Positions 33,652-42,184 of a stretch of DNA of 64,000 nucleotides are shown piece by piece. Source of the stretch: Frigidibacter mobilis (lineage in GTDB: Bacteria > Pseudomonadota > Alphaproteobacteria > Rhodobacterales > Rhodobacteraceae); the NCBI RefSeq assembly GCF_001620265.1, contig NZ_CP012661.1, forward strand, positions 1,240,001 to 1,304,000, written 5' to 3'. The notes under the pieces are model-generated. The model did no database searches and was not told the DNA's origin. It worked only from the letters and a program-made list of their open reading frames with translations. Made by a program: the position numbers and the translations under genes. The first letter of the stretch is position 1; every line of letters begins with the position of its first letter.

Positions 33652-35028
33652 ATGACCGACCAGCCGCCCGAAGACGGATCCGGCAGCGGCCAGACCGGTG
33701 GCCCGCAAAAGGGCACGGTCCTGCGCGCCCGCAATGGCGACGTGATCGGCTATGACAGCAGCGGGCTGGTGATGCGCCTGTCCGACAAGGTGATCGCCGA
33801 TATCGGGCGCCGCCTCGGGGCGCTGCCCACAGGCGCCGCGCGTGCCGCGCAGGCCGAGGGGCTGGACCCGGCCCTGCTGGGCGATGTCGATGCCTGGAAC
33901 CTGCGCCAGACCGGCGAGTGGTATGTGTTTTCCGCCAACCTTCCGGGCGAGCAGGGCGCGCGGCAATACCGCTGCCTGGTCGAGGCCGACAGCGTTGAAG
34001 AGCAGGTCAGCATCGTTGCCGATGCGCCGGGTGCGCTGCTGGGGGTCTTCTCCATCGGCGGAGCGCGGGCGACCAAGGCGCTGCCCCGCGTGCCGCGCTT
34101 TCCCTACCACATCCTTGCTCCCGCCGATGATATCGGTGCGGTGGGCATGGGCGGCGTCGAACCCGCCCGCGTCCTGAGCCACCTCAACTCCCTGCGCGAG
34201 GTGACGCGCGACGCGCTGCTGGCCGAGGTGCTGCTGGCCGACCGCCGCCGCAACCACCGGGCGCTGCCGCTCTATATGGTGCGGGCCGAGACCGATGGCT
34301 CGCCCTCCGTCGCCGCCCTGCGGGAAGGGCAGGCACTCGCCAACCTCATGACCGCTGCGCGCAGCCTCAAGGCCGCTGCCGACCGGATGGCGAAACCGGC
34401 GCGGATCCTGTGCATCCGGCTCGATTACACGCTGGAAGACGTGCAAAGCGATGCGCAGGCCTTCCGCGACGGGATGTTGGCGCTGATGGATGACATCACC
34501 GAGGGCATCGGCAAGATGGGCTTCCACAAGCCGGTTTTCCTCGCCACGTTCGATTGCGGCACGCCCCAGCTCTCCGATCATCCGGCCCTGCGTGCGCAAT
34601 GGGAGCTGGCCTGGAACCACGGCGAGCATGATCTGGTCTTCGCCGCCCCCGGCTATGGTTTTGCGCAAGACGGCTATGGCCGCCCGACGCCCGAGGCGAT
34701 GGCGCAGATGGCGGAAATGGACGCGCTGGCGGTGACGGCGATCTATGAGGACCGGCCCTGGTTCTGCCCGACCTTCCTGCTGGCCGAACGCGAGGGCGAG
34801 CGGCTGATCCGCGTGCGTGCCCGCGCGCTTGGCCCGCTGGTGATCGACGCGGCCGATCCGTTCGGGGCCGGGCCGCTGGCCGGCTTCCGGCTGGAGGGCA
34901 AGGGCGCCCCGCGCATCACGCAGGTGGCGCTGGCCGAGGATGATCCGCAAGACCTGCTGCTGAGCCTCGATGCGCCGGCAACGGGCGATCTGCAGCTGCT
35001 CTATGGCTTCAGTGCTGCCCTCGGGTGA
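33652..35028 (+). CDS. Unnamed protein, possibly SGNH/sialate-esterase-like; C-terminus probably frameshifted
   Basis: 458 residues as read. The N-terminal 120 residues are strand-rich with no recognised domain. From about residue 200 the sequence alternates helix and strand (LPLYMVRAETDGSPS, ILCIRLDYTLEDVQSDAQAF, PVFLATFDCGTP, DLVFAAPGYGF, TPEAMAQMAEMDALAV), an order reminiscent of SGNH esterases, but the GDS and DxxH catalytic signatures cannot be placed with confidence. The stop overlaps a 42-codon frame (35025-35153) starting GTG whose sequence (RVRDDWQGAAEDGTPLHRWA) looks like a natural C-terminus; one extra G in the GGG at 35023-35025 would join the two. The start has a plain ATG; no strong ribosome site was seen. 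Confidence 0.5.
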   Translation: MTDQPPEDGSGSGQTGGPQKGTVLRARNGDVIGYDSSGLVMRLSDKVIADIGRRLGALPTGAARAAQAEGLDPALLGDVDAWNLRQTGEWYVFSANLPGEQGARQYRCLVEADSVEEQVSIVADAPGALLGVFSIGGARATKALPRVPRFPYHILAPADDIGAVGMGGVEPARVLSHLNSLREVTRDALLAEVLLADRRRNHRALPLYMVRAETDGSPSVAALREGQALANLMTAARSLKAAADRMAKPARILCIRLDYTLEDVQSDAQAFRDGMLALMDDITEGIGKMGFHKPVFLATFDCGTPQLSDHPALRAQWELAWNHGEHDLVFAAPGYGFAQDGYGRPTPEAMAQMAEMDALAVTAIYEDRPWFCPTFLLAEREGERLIRVRARALGPLVIDAADPFGAGPLAGFRLEGKGAPRITQVALAEDDPQDLLLSLDAPATGDLQLLYGFSAALG

Positions 35029-35153
35029 CGGGCGATCCGGCGGCAGCCCATCCCGCGGCGGCAGGCCGTGTGCGCGACGACTGGCAGGGCGCGGCCGAGG
35101 ATGGCACGCCGCTTCATCGCTGGGCGCTGCCATGCGCGCTGCCGGTTCATTGA
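35025..35153 (+). other. Probable detached C-terminus of the preceding gene
   Basis: A 42-codon frame overlapping the stop of the preceding gene as GTGA. It contains RVRDDWQGAAEDGTPLHRWA and ends PVH. It has no ribosome-binding site of its own. Adding one G to the run at 35023-35025 fuses it in frame, so it is more likely a tail than an independent small protein. Confidence 0.45.
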
Positions 35154-35166
35154 AGGGGGCGCGGAG

Positions 35167-35903
35167 ATGCTGATCCTGGACGCCGACCTGCCGCAAGCCG
35201 CGCTGCTGGGGCCGAAGCCCCGGCGCTGGCGGCGGCCATCACCGCGGTGGGGGGGCGCTGGTATCAGGCCAGTGCAGAGTGGCTCACGTTGGACGACGGC
35301 ACCATCACCGAGTGGCGCCCGCGCGCGGGGCAGGGGCTGGCGTTGCCCGCGCAGCCCAATCGCGGCAATGCCCGGCTGGATCTTGCAGGCTTGCGCCTGG
35401 TCCCCGCCAGCAATTGCGGCTTCTGCGTTGCCGATGCCGCCGCCGATGCCGCCGACTTCTCCTTCGCCGTGCTTTGTCACCCCGGCGTGGAGGAGCTGCG
35501 CACCCTGCTGACGCTGAACCTGCAAGGCGCCAAGAACTACCTGTTCCTGTCGCATCAGGCCGGGCAGGTCAGCTTCAAGAGCCAGTCGGACTCGGGCGAG
35601 GTCTCGCTTCCCATGCCCTCCGGGGCGCCGGTGCTGCTCGTCGCCGGCTTTTCGCGCGGGCGTTTCTTCCTGCGCGCGGGGGCCGAGGCCGCGCAATCGG
35701 CGACCCCGCCCGACACCACCATCACCGGCCCCGCCGACCTCTTCATCGGCTGCCGCAGCCACCGCGAGGGGCTGCCGAAAACCCTTGGCGACGGCCATAT
35801 CGCGCAGGTCTTCTTCTGGCCGCGCAACATCCTCGACCCCAAAGACCCCGCAGGCGCCCCCCAGCTTGCGGCGCTTGAGGATTACCTGTTCTGGGAGGCC
35901 TGA
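35167..35903 (+). pseudogene. Unnamed lectin/LamG-like protein, -1 frameshift near its start
   Basis: The natural start is ATG 35167, seven bases after AAGGGGG, giving MLILDADLPQAALLG. The frame then fails, but one extra G in the GGGG run at 35208-35211 continues as AEAPALAAAITAVGGRWYQA into the long frame ending at 35903. The repaired product is about 245 residues. It is rich in strands, with SFAVLCHPGVEELRTLLTLN, NYLFLSHQAGQVSFKS and DLFIGCRSHREGLPKTLGDG, a pattern like concanavalin/LamG-type sugar-binding domains, but I cannot name the family. It directly precedes the RTX sulfatase (stop one base before a possible ATG) and may be functionally linked. Confidence 0.55.
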
Positions 35904-35922
35904 AATGGGGAGGCCTGAGATG
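35893..35922 (+). repeat. Imperfect 15-base tandem duplication at the sulfatase start
   Basis: GGGAGGCCTGAAATG and GGGAGGCCTGAGATG are adjacent and differ at one base. Each carries a GGGAGG ribosome-binding site, a TGA and an ATG, so the duplication gives two alternative in-frame starts (35905 and 35920) for the sulfatase. Confidence 0.85.
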
Positions 35923-38277
35923 GGTTTTACCCGCGACACTGTCCAAGGCGACAATATCTGCGTGATCTGGATCGACGACATGATCGACGTCGTCACCTGG
36001 CGCGATACTTTCGGGCTGACGATCCAGACCCCGCATATCGACCGGCTGATGGCCGAGGGAACGCGCTTTGCCAATGCCTATGCGACGGTGCCGCTTTGCG
36101 CGCCCTGCCGGGCAGAGCTGGCGACAGGCATTTCGCCCTTCGTCAGTGGGCTGGTGGATCTCAACCGCTTCTGGCGCGATGTCTACCCCCCCACCGGCGC
36201 CTGGCAATACGACCTGCGCCGCGCCGGTTTCCGCACCTTCCAGACCGGCAAGGTCGACGCCAACTACCGGCTCAGCCCCTATGAGTATCACCGCATCCTG
36301 TTCCATGTGGAAAAGGGCTGCGCCGACAATTCGCAGCGAGCCAAGGTAATGGATTACCTGCCGCAGGGCCCCGGCATCCGCGGCATCAACCATCCCGACG
36401 ATGACGGCTCGCAGGACCATGTGTTCTATGACAACGCCGTGTCCGGCAATGCCATTGCCCATCTGGCCGAGGCCGATCCCGCACGTCGGCACCTGTTCCA
36501 GCTGGGGTTCAAGCACCCCCACTACAACCTCGAATGCCCCGACCGCTTCTACCAGATGTATGACCCCGCCGCGATCCGCTGGCCTGCCATCGCCGCGCCC
36601 GAGGACTATTTTGGCCCGCAGCCCGGCATGGCGGTCTATGAGGCGGCCTATATCGCCAACGGCTCCTGGACGCCCGAGAAGAACGGCGACGAGGCCTGGC
36701 GGCAGGTGGTGCGCGCCTATTTCGCGTCGATCAGCCATGTCGACCACGAGATCGGCCGCTTCATGGACGCGCTGCGTGCCTCGCCCTTTGCCGGCAACAC
36801 CACGGTGCTGCTGCTGTCAGACAATGGCTTCAATCTTGGCAACCATGACAGCTTCCACAAGATGAGCCAGTGGGACAGCGCCGCCCATGTGCCCCTGGGG
36901 ATCTGGAGCGCCCGGATGGAGGGCGGGGCGGTGGTGGATGTGCCGGTCTCGCTCGGCGCCATCCCCAAGACGGTGATGGACCTTGCCGGCCTGCCGCCGC
37001 GCCCGGGCTGGACCTCGGGGCAAAGCCTGCTGCCGCTGATCGACGCCAGCTTCGGCAGCTATGACCGTAGCCTCTCGCCCGTCACCTCGGTCTTCGGCAC
37101 CCTCTCGGTGCGCCCCTCGGTGGAGGGGCTGACCCACCTGCGCTATTTCCGCTACCCCAATGGCGAGGAGCATATCTATGACGTGGTTGCCGATCCCGGA
37201 GAGACCACGAACCTCGTGACCGAAGACCCCGAGCGCGCCCGCCTGCCCGAGATGCGCGACGAGCTGGTCCGTGGCGCGCTGCGGCTGGGGCTGGACCTGC
37301 GGGGCCTCGAAAATCCAGCCTGCGGCGTCAATGCGATGATGGCGGTGGACGGGTCCGTGGTGATGGCAGGCGGCATCGGCGATACCAGCTACTGGGCTTA
37401 CGGCAAGGACGCCGAGAATATCCGCGAGGAAAAGGACGGCGGCACCGATACGCTGTGGTACATGGCCGGCCCCGATGACTATGTGCTGCGCGTGCCGGCC
37501 AATGTGGAAAAGGTGCGCATCGCAACCGTGCTCGCCCGCACCGAAGACAGCCCGCATGTCTCCAAACCCGTGCGGATCGTCGCGCACCCGGACAGCCCGA
37601 TCCACTTTGAAACCTCGGAACGGGTCAGTGTCGAGGTGCGCGGCAGCCGCGGCAATGACGTGTTCATCGGGGCGCAATATGCCAGCAGCACCTTCTACGG
37701 CGGGGCGGGGGATGACGAGTTCATCGCCGTGTCGAACCGCGGCTCGGTGCGGCATTTCTTCTATGGCGGTGCCGGCAATGACATTCTGCGCGGCGGATCG
37801 GGGCGCGACGTGCTGGATGGTGGCACCGGGGATGACCTCATCTTCGGAGGGTCGGAAGGGTCCAACCTGATCCACGGCGGCCACGGCAATGACGTGATCC
37901 ACGATGGCAAGGGCAATTCGGTGATCCATACCGGCCCGGGGCGCAACACTGTCACCTCGCAGGGCGGCAACGACACCATCCATGTCGGCCCGGGCGAGAA
38001 TGACATCACCTGCGGCGTGGGGGAGGTGACGTTCAAGATCGCCTATGGTGGCGTCACCCGGATCCACGGCTGGCGTGCGGCCTATACGCTCGACCTGTCC
38101 ACCTGGCCCGACGTGCCGGGCATGGCGCCGATGGCGGGCGGGGTGCGGGTGCAACTGGGTCTGTCGGTGGTCGAGGTCATGGGCGACGACGTTACCCTTG
38201 CCAGACTTGCCGAACGCATCGTGCCGCCCTCTTCCCCGGCGCCGGACAGCGGCACCCGCCGCCGCAAGAAGGGCTGA
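35920..38277 (+). CDS. Sulfatase with C-terminal RTX calcium-binding repeats
   Basis: 785 residues. The sulfatase domain covers about 1-490. Metal-site Asp residues are in VIWIDDMIDV, and the catalytic signature CAPCRAELATG at residues 60-70 fits C-x-P-x-R-x4-T-G exactly, so Cys60 should be converted to formylglycine. Further motifs are HPHYNLECPDRF and LLLSDNGFNLGNH. Residues about 590-700 carry glycine-aspartate nonapeptide repeats (GGAGDDEF, GGAGNDILRGGSGRD, GGTGDDLIFGG, GGHGND). With no N-terminal signal peptide this implies type I secretion. No type I secretion or formylglycine-generating enzyme gene is in the window. The start at 35920 has GGGAGG seven bases upstream. It probably acts on a sulfated glycan or ester outside the cell. 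Confidence 0.88.
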   Translation: MGFTRDTVQGDNICVIWIDDMIDVVTWRDTFGLTIQTPHIDRLMAEGTRFANAYATVPLCAPCRAELATGISPFVSGLVDLNRFWRDVYPPTGAWQYDLRRAGFRTFQTGKVDANYRLSPYEYHRILFHVEKGCADNSQRAKVMDYLPQGPGIRGINHPDDDGSQDHVFYDNAVSGNAIAHLAEADPARRHLFQLGFKHPHYNLECPDRFYQMYDPAAIRWPAIAAPEDYFGPQPGMAVYEAAYIANGSWTPEKNGDEAWRQVVRAYFASISHVDHEIGRFMDALRASPFAGNTTVLLLSDNGFNLGNHDSFHKMSQWDSAAHVPLGIWSARMEGGAVVDVPVSLGAIPKTVMDLAGLPPRPGWTSGQSLLPLIDASFGSYDRSLSPVTSVFGTLSVRPSVEGLTHLRYFRYPNGEEHIYDVVADPGETTNLVTEDPERARLPEMRDELVRGALRLGLDLRGLENPACGVNAMMAVDGSVVMAGGIGDTSYWAYGKDAENIREEKDGGTDTLWYMAGPDDYVLRVPANVEKVRIATVLARTEDSPHVSKPVRIVAHPDSPIHFETSERVSVEVRGSRGNDVFIGAQYASSTFYGGAGDDEFIAVSNRGSVRHFFYGGAGNDILRGGSGRDVLDGGTGDDLIFGGSEGSNLIHGGHGNDVIHDGKGNSVIHTGPGRNTVTSQGGNDTIHVGPGENDITCGVGEVTFKIAYGGVTRIHGWRAAYTLDLSTWPDVPGMAPMAGGVRVQLGLSVVEVMGDDVTLARLAERIVPPSSPAPDSGTRRRKKG

Positions 38278-38280
38278 CCG

Positions 38281-40233
38281 ATGGCCGAAGGCGAGTTCGA
38301 GGACGATCTGGACGAGGATGGCGGCGAGGGCGAGGTCCCCAAGCGTCCCGAAGGCGCGCTGAAACCCATCCCCCGCTCGCGCAAGCCGGAGCGGTTCACC
38401 GGCACCTCGGACATCTACGCCACCGTCGATTTCCCGCTGAAGAAGCACATCAGCCCGCATGGGCAGGTGACGGCGGTGTCGATGATGAAGGACGAGGGCC
38501 CCTTCGTCCTCGAATGGATCGCGCACCATCTGGCGGTCGGCTTCACCGACATCCTCGTCTATACCAATGACTGTTCCGACGGCACCGATGACATGCTGAT
38601 CCGGTTGGAGCAGCTTGGCCTTGCCCATCACCGCCGCAACGTCATCCCCGAAGGCCTGCGCCCGCAGCCCTCGGCGCTGAACTACGCGCAGGAAGACCCG
38701 GTGGTGCAGGCCGCCGACTGGCTGATGGTGTTCGATGCCGACGAATTCCTGTCGATCCGCTACGGTGACGGCACACTCGATGACCTGATCGCCGCGGCGG
38801 TCGCGCAGGAGGCGAACGGCATCGTCATCACCTGGCGCATCTTCGGCTCGGGCGGCGTCATCGACTGGTCGCGCGCCCCGGTGACCGAGCAATACCTGAT
38901 GGCCGCCCCCACTACCTGGAACAAGGGCTGGGGCGTGAAGACCCTGTTCAGGTTCGATGCCGATTACTGGAAGCTGGGCATCCACCGCCCCAAGCTGAAG
39001 AACAAGGTGATCGACACCGCCTTCCCTGACCATGTGAAATGGCTGAACGGGTCGGGCAAGGTGATGGACGATTACTTCAAGTTCCGCGGCTGGCGGTCGA
39101 TCACCCGCACCGTGGGCTATGACTGGGTGCAGCTGAACCATTACGCGGTGAAATCGGTGGAAAGCTATGCGATCCGCCGGCTGCGCGGCAACGTCAACAA
39201 CAAGGCCGACAAGTACAACCCCGACTACTGGGCGCTGCAGGACCGCAACGAGGTGCGCGACGACACGATGCTGCGCTACACGGACCGGCGCAATGCGATC
39301 ATGGATCAGCTGCTGGCAGACCCGGTGCTGAACCGCCTGCATTTCGCCGCGCTGGAGCGGGTCGAGACGCGGCTGCAGGAAATCCGCCAGACCGAAGCCT
39401 ATGCCAACCTGCGCGCCGGGCTGGAGCTCGCCTCCCAGATCCCGATCGGCCAGATCACCGCCAAACCGCCACAGCCGCGCGACAAGGAAAAGATCGCGGC
39501 GCTGATGTCGGATGTGGAGAAACGCCGCAGCGCCAAGGCCCGGGACGAGCGCAAGGCGGAACCGAAGGAGCCTGTCGAGGTGATGCCGGGCGGACTCTAC
39601 CTGCCGGGGCCGCTGGCGGCGGCCGAAGACCTGCCGCTCGACTGGACCGCGAACCACATGGTCGAGCTTCCGGCCGACCCGCGCATCTTCACCCCGCAGG
39701 CGCTGGCCCTGATCGGGACAGGGCGGTTCGAGCGTGCGCTGGCGCGCCGCCTGCCGGGGCTGCTGCCCGCGCAAGGCCGGCTGCTGGATATCGGCGCGGG
39801 CTGCGGCTTCCTGTCTGCGCAACTGGCGCGCACGCGGGGCGGGTTGCAGATCACCCTGATCGAGGATGACCCCGGCCTGCGCGCCACCCTGGCCCGGGTG
39901 ATCGCCCGCAACGGGCTGGCGGGGCGCGCGGATTTCGTGCTGGCGGATGACGCGCTGCCCGCAGGCGATGCGCTGGCCGCGCTGGTGGCCCGGCACCGGC
40001 CCGATATGCTGCTGCTGTCGGACCCGCGCCTCGCCGGCGACCCGCTGCCCGCGCTCGTGGCCGCGCTGCCCAACCCGCTTCCGGGCGTGATCCTCATCAA
40101 TGGGCGCCTGCTGGAGCATGGCTTTGCCGGGATGGACGCCGCTGCCGGGGCGCTGGCGCTGCGCGGTTACGCGCCGGGCCTCGGCTTCGAACCCTCGGTC
40201 GCGCGCGGCTTCACCCGGACGGTTCCGGCCTGA
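38281..40233 (+). CDS. Two-domain protein: GT2-like glycosyltransferase fused to a methyltransferase-like Rossmann domain
   Basis: 650 residues. An acidic disordered start (about 1-45) precedes a glycosyltransferase domain (about 60-400) with MMKDEGPFVLEWIAHHLAVG, YTNDCSDGTDD, the metal-binding FDADEF at 151-156 and LNHYAVKSVESYAIRR. A charged linker (about 400-440) leads to a C-terminal domain whose LLDIGAGCGFLSAQLA (from about residue 501) is a SAM-binding motif I, followed by ITLIEDDPGL as motif II. The glycosyltransferase half is paralogous to the product of 32485-33546. It begins three bases after the sulfatase stop, so both are one transcript. Possibly the sugar added or its acceptor is methylated by the same polypeptide. 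Confidence 0.82.
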   Translation: MAEGEFEDDLDEDGGEGEVPKRPEGALKPIPRSRKPERFTGTSDIYATVDFPLKKHISPHGQVTAVSMMKDEGPFVLEWIAHHLAVGFTDILVYTNDCSDGTDDMLIRLEQLGLAHHRRNVIPEGLRPQPSALNYAQEDPVVQAADWLMVFDADEFLSIRYGDGTLDDLIAAAVAQEANGIVITWRIFGSGGVIDWSRAPVTEQYLMAAPTTWNKGWGVKTLFRFDADYWKLGIHRPKLKNKVIDTAFPDHVKWLNGSGKVMDDYFKFRGWRSITRTVGYDWVQLNHYAVKSVESYAIRRLRGNVNNKADKYNPDYWALQDRNEVRDDTMLRYTDRRNAIMDQLLADPVLNRLHFAALERVETRLQEIRQTEAYANLRAGLELASQIPIGQITAKPPQPRDKEKIAALMSDVEKRRSAKARDERKAEPKEPVEVMPGGLYLPGPLAAAEDLPLDWTANHMVELPADPRIFTPQALALIGTGRFERALARRLPGLLPAQGRLLDIGAGCGFLSAQLARTRGGLQITLIEDDPGLRATLARVIARNGLAGRADFVLADDALPAGDALAALVARHRPDMLLLSDPRLAGDPLPALVAALPNPLPGVILINGRLLEHGFAGMDAAAGALALRGYAPGLGFEPSVARGFTRTVPA

Positions 40234-40270
40234 CCGGACCCGTTTTCGTACGAGCCGCCCCAAAGGGTCT

Positions 40271-40299
40271 TTGCTTTTCAAGGCACTGGCCGGTATAGT
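40271..40299 (+). promoter_or_regulatory. Predicted sigma-70-type promoter inside the glycan cluster
   Basis: TTGCTT (40271-40276), 17 bases, TATAGT (40294-40299), in a locally AT-rich stretch, with the start codon of the next glycosyltransferase gene 28 bases downstream of the -10. It suggests that the genes from 40327 onward form a second transcript. Confidence 0.55.
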
Positions 40300-40326
40300 T
40301 TGGAAAATTACACGGCGGGGACGGGC

Positions 40327-41217
40327 ATGGACAACACCAAGGCCAAGGTGGCCGCGATGACGATGTTGCGCGGCGACTACTTCTACCTCGAACGCTGGGT
40401 GGAGTATTACGGGCGGCATCTGGGGCGCGAGAACCTCTATGTTCTCAGCCACGGCAATGACCCCGAACACCGCCGCATCGCCGAGGGCTGCAACGTCATC
40501 AACCTGCCCTATGATGCCACGCGCTACAGCTTCAACCAGCGGCGCTGGCAGATGCTGTCGCTGTTCACCTCGGGTTTCACCCGCTATTACAACTGGGTGC
40601 TGTGCGGCGATGTCGATGAGATCGTGGCGGTGGACCCGGCGGTGTCGGACAGCCTGCAGGATTACCTGATGCGCTTTGGCGAGACCAAGGCGCCGCGCGT
40701 CATCACCCCCTTTGCCATCGAGCTGGTGCACAATCCGGGCCTGGAGCCAGAGCCGCTGGAGGGCCGCAATATCCTCGACGTGCGCCGCATCTTCCGGCTG
40801 AACGCCAATTACGCCAAGCCCTGCATCACCCGCAACAAGATCACCTTCGGCCCCGGCGGGCATTTCGCGTCCGAGAAGGAGGGGTATCTGGACCCCGACC
40901 TCTACCTCTTCCACCTGCGTTTCGTGGATTACCAGATGACCCATGACCGCCTCGCGGTACGCAAGGAGCAGCGCCATATCCAGAGCGGTGACCTGGCCGA
41001 GGTGGACCGCAAGCCCACCGGCTGGGATACCGCCTGGGACAGCTACCTGGACCTGTCGCGCAAGACCCCGGTCGCGGAAACGGTGGATTTTCCTGAGTTT
41101 CGCAAGGAAATGGTCGAGGGCCGCCACCCCAAGAATGACGGCGCGTTCTGGATGATGGGCGGCGGGCGCAGTTCCGATGTCTACCGCCTGCCCGAACGGT
41201 TCGCGGCGCTGTTCTGA
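40327..41217 (+). CDS. Glycosyltransferase (GT-A fold, DVDE motif)
   Basis: 296 residues, no membrane segment. It opens KVAAMTMLRGDYFYLERWVEYYGRHLG (residues 7-33), typical of proteins that handle a nucleotide sugar with a modified GT2 start, then YVLSHGNDPEH and the metal-binding CGDVDEIV with Asp95 and Asp97. The FRLNANYAKPCITRNKITFGPGGHF segment is shared almost word for word with the protein of 45056-45961, so these are recent paralogues. ATG 40327 follows GGGGACGGG; a TTG nine codons upstream overlaps the predicted promoter. Sugar specificity is unknown. Confidence 0.83.
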   Translation: MDNTKAKVAAMTMLRGDYFYLERWVEYYGRHLGRENLYVLSHGNDPEHRRIAEGCNVINLPYDATRYSFNQRRWQMLSLFTSGFTRYYNWVLCGDVDEIVAVDPAVSDSLQDYLMRFGETKAPRVITPFAIELVHNPGLEPEPLEGRNILDVRRIFRLNANYAKPCITRNKITFGPGGHFASEKEGYLDPDLYLFHLRFVDYQMTHDRLAVRKEQRHIQSGDLAEVDRKPTGWDTAWDSYLDLSRKTPVAETVDFPEFRKEMVEGRHPKNDGAFWMMGGGRSSDVYRLPERFAALF

Positions 41218-41233
41218 GGCGATGAGGGCGGCG

Positions 41234-42184
41234 ATGGCGGAACCGGCCGAGACAGACGAGGATGACGGAGCCGCCGCGCTGGCGATGCCCCCGGTTGCCA
41301 CGCTCGATGCCGCGCCGGGGCTCGATACCTTCCTGCTGGAAGGGGCCGAGGGCAACCTGTGGTTCGAGCGCCGCAGCCGCGTGCTGTTCGTCACCTTCGA
41401 CAACCTTGCCACACTCGACACGCCCTATCCGCGCCAGCCCTGGATGCAGGCGCGCGTGGCCTCGCTGGGATACTCGCTGCTGGGGGTGCAGAGCTTCGCC
41501 AAGGACTGGTTCCGGCAGGCCACCGCGCCAGACCTGATCCGGGGCCTGCAGCAGCGCGGCTTCTTCGCGCAGTTCGACACCGTCGTGCTGGTCGGCGCCT
41601 CGATGGGCGGCTTCGCCGCGCTGAACTTCGCGCCGCTGATCCCCGGCGCGCAGGTGCTGGCCTTCAGCCCGCAATCCACCATGAACCGCCAGATCGCGCC
41701 GTTCGAGCGGCGGTTCTCCTATCCCGTCACCCGGATGAACTGGGCGGACCAGCCCTTCCTCGATGCCGCCGCGGCGGTGCCCTACCTGCAGAACGCGGTG
41801 ATCCTCTATGACCCCTTCGTGCCCGAGGACCGCCTGCACGCCGCGCGCCTGCGCGGGCCGGGCGTGCGCTTCCTGCGCCTGGGCCATTCCAGCCACCAGG
41901 CGATCCGCACCGTGGTGAAATCCGATGCGCTGCCGCAGATGCTGCGCGAATTTGCCGAAACCGGCGATATCGGGACCGCGTTCTGGCGCAACCTGCGCCG
42001 GCGCAAGGGGCTGCGCATCTGGCGGCGGAACTTCATCGAGACGCTGGCGCAGCGCAATCATCCCCGCCTGCTGCTGCGCGCCTGCGACTACATGCTGGTG
42101 GACGGCGATTACCTCTTTGCCCGCACCGCCCGCCGCAAGGTGCTGGAAGATCACCCCCAACTGGCGAAGGGCAGGGCGCAATGA
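41234..42184 (+). CDS. Alpha/beta-hydrolase-like protein with intact nucleophile elbow
   Basis: 316 residues from the ATG at 41234, which follows GAGGGCGG; an ATG at 41222 is an alternative with poorer spacing. The fold order is RVLFVTFDNLATLD, then FDTVVLVGASMGGFAALNFA with the G-x-S-x-G elbow (Ser123), QVLAFSPQSTM, an acidic loop ILYDPFVPEDRLHA and a possible catalytic His in RLGHSSHQAIRT. The C-terminus is basic. It is the active-looking partner of the Ser-less protein of 31365-32309. It overlaps the GSCFA gene by ATGA. It may be an esterase or acyltransferase acting on the glycan; this is inference. Confidence 0.65.
   Translation: MAEPAETDEDDGAAALAMPPVATLDAAPGLDTFLLEGAEGNLWFERRSRVLFVTFDNLATLDTPYPRQPWMQARVASLGYSLLGVQSFAKDWFRQATAPDLIRGLQQRGFFAQFDTVVLVGASMGGFAALNFAPLIPGAQVLAFSPQSTMNRQIAPFERRFSYPVTRMNWADQPFLDAAAAVPYLQNAVILYDPFVPEDRLHAARLRGPGVRFLRLGHSSHQAIRTVVKSDALPQMLREFAETGDIGTAFWRNLRRRKGLRIWRRNFIETLAQRNHPRLLLRACDYMLVDGDYLFARTARRKVLEDHPQLAKGRAQ

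Noticed and set aside
36817..41421. 1534-codon minus-strand open frame across the sulfatase and glycosyltransferase genes
   Set aside because: It crosses four well-supported plus-strand genes and has no recognisable domain; it is a GC-bias shadow.
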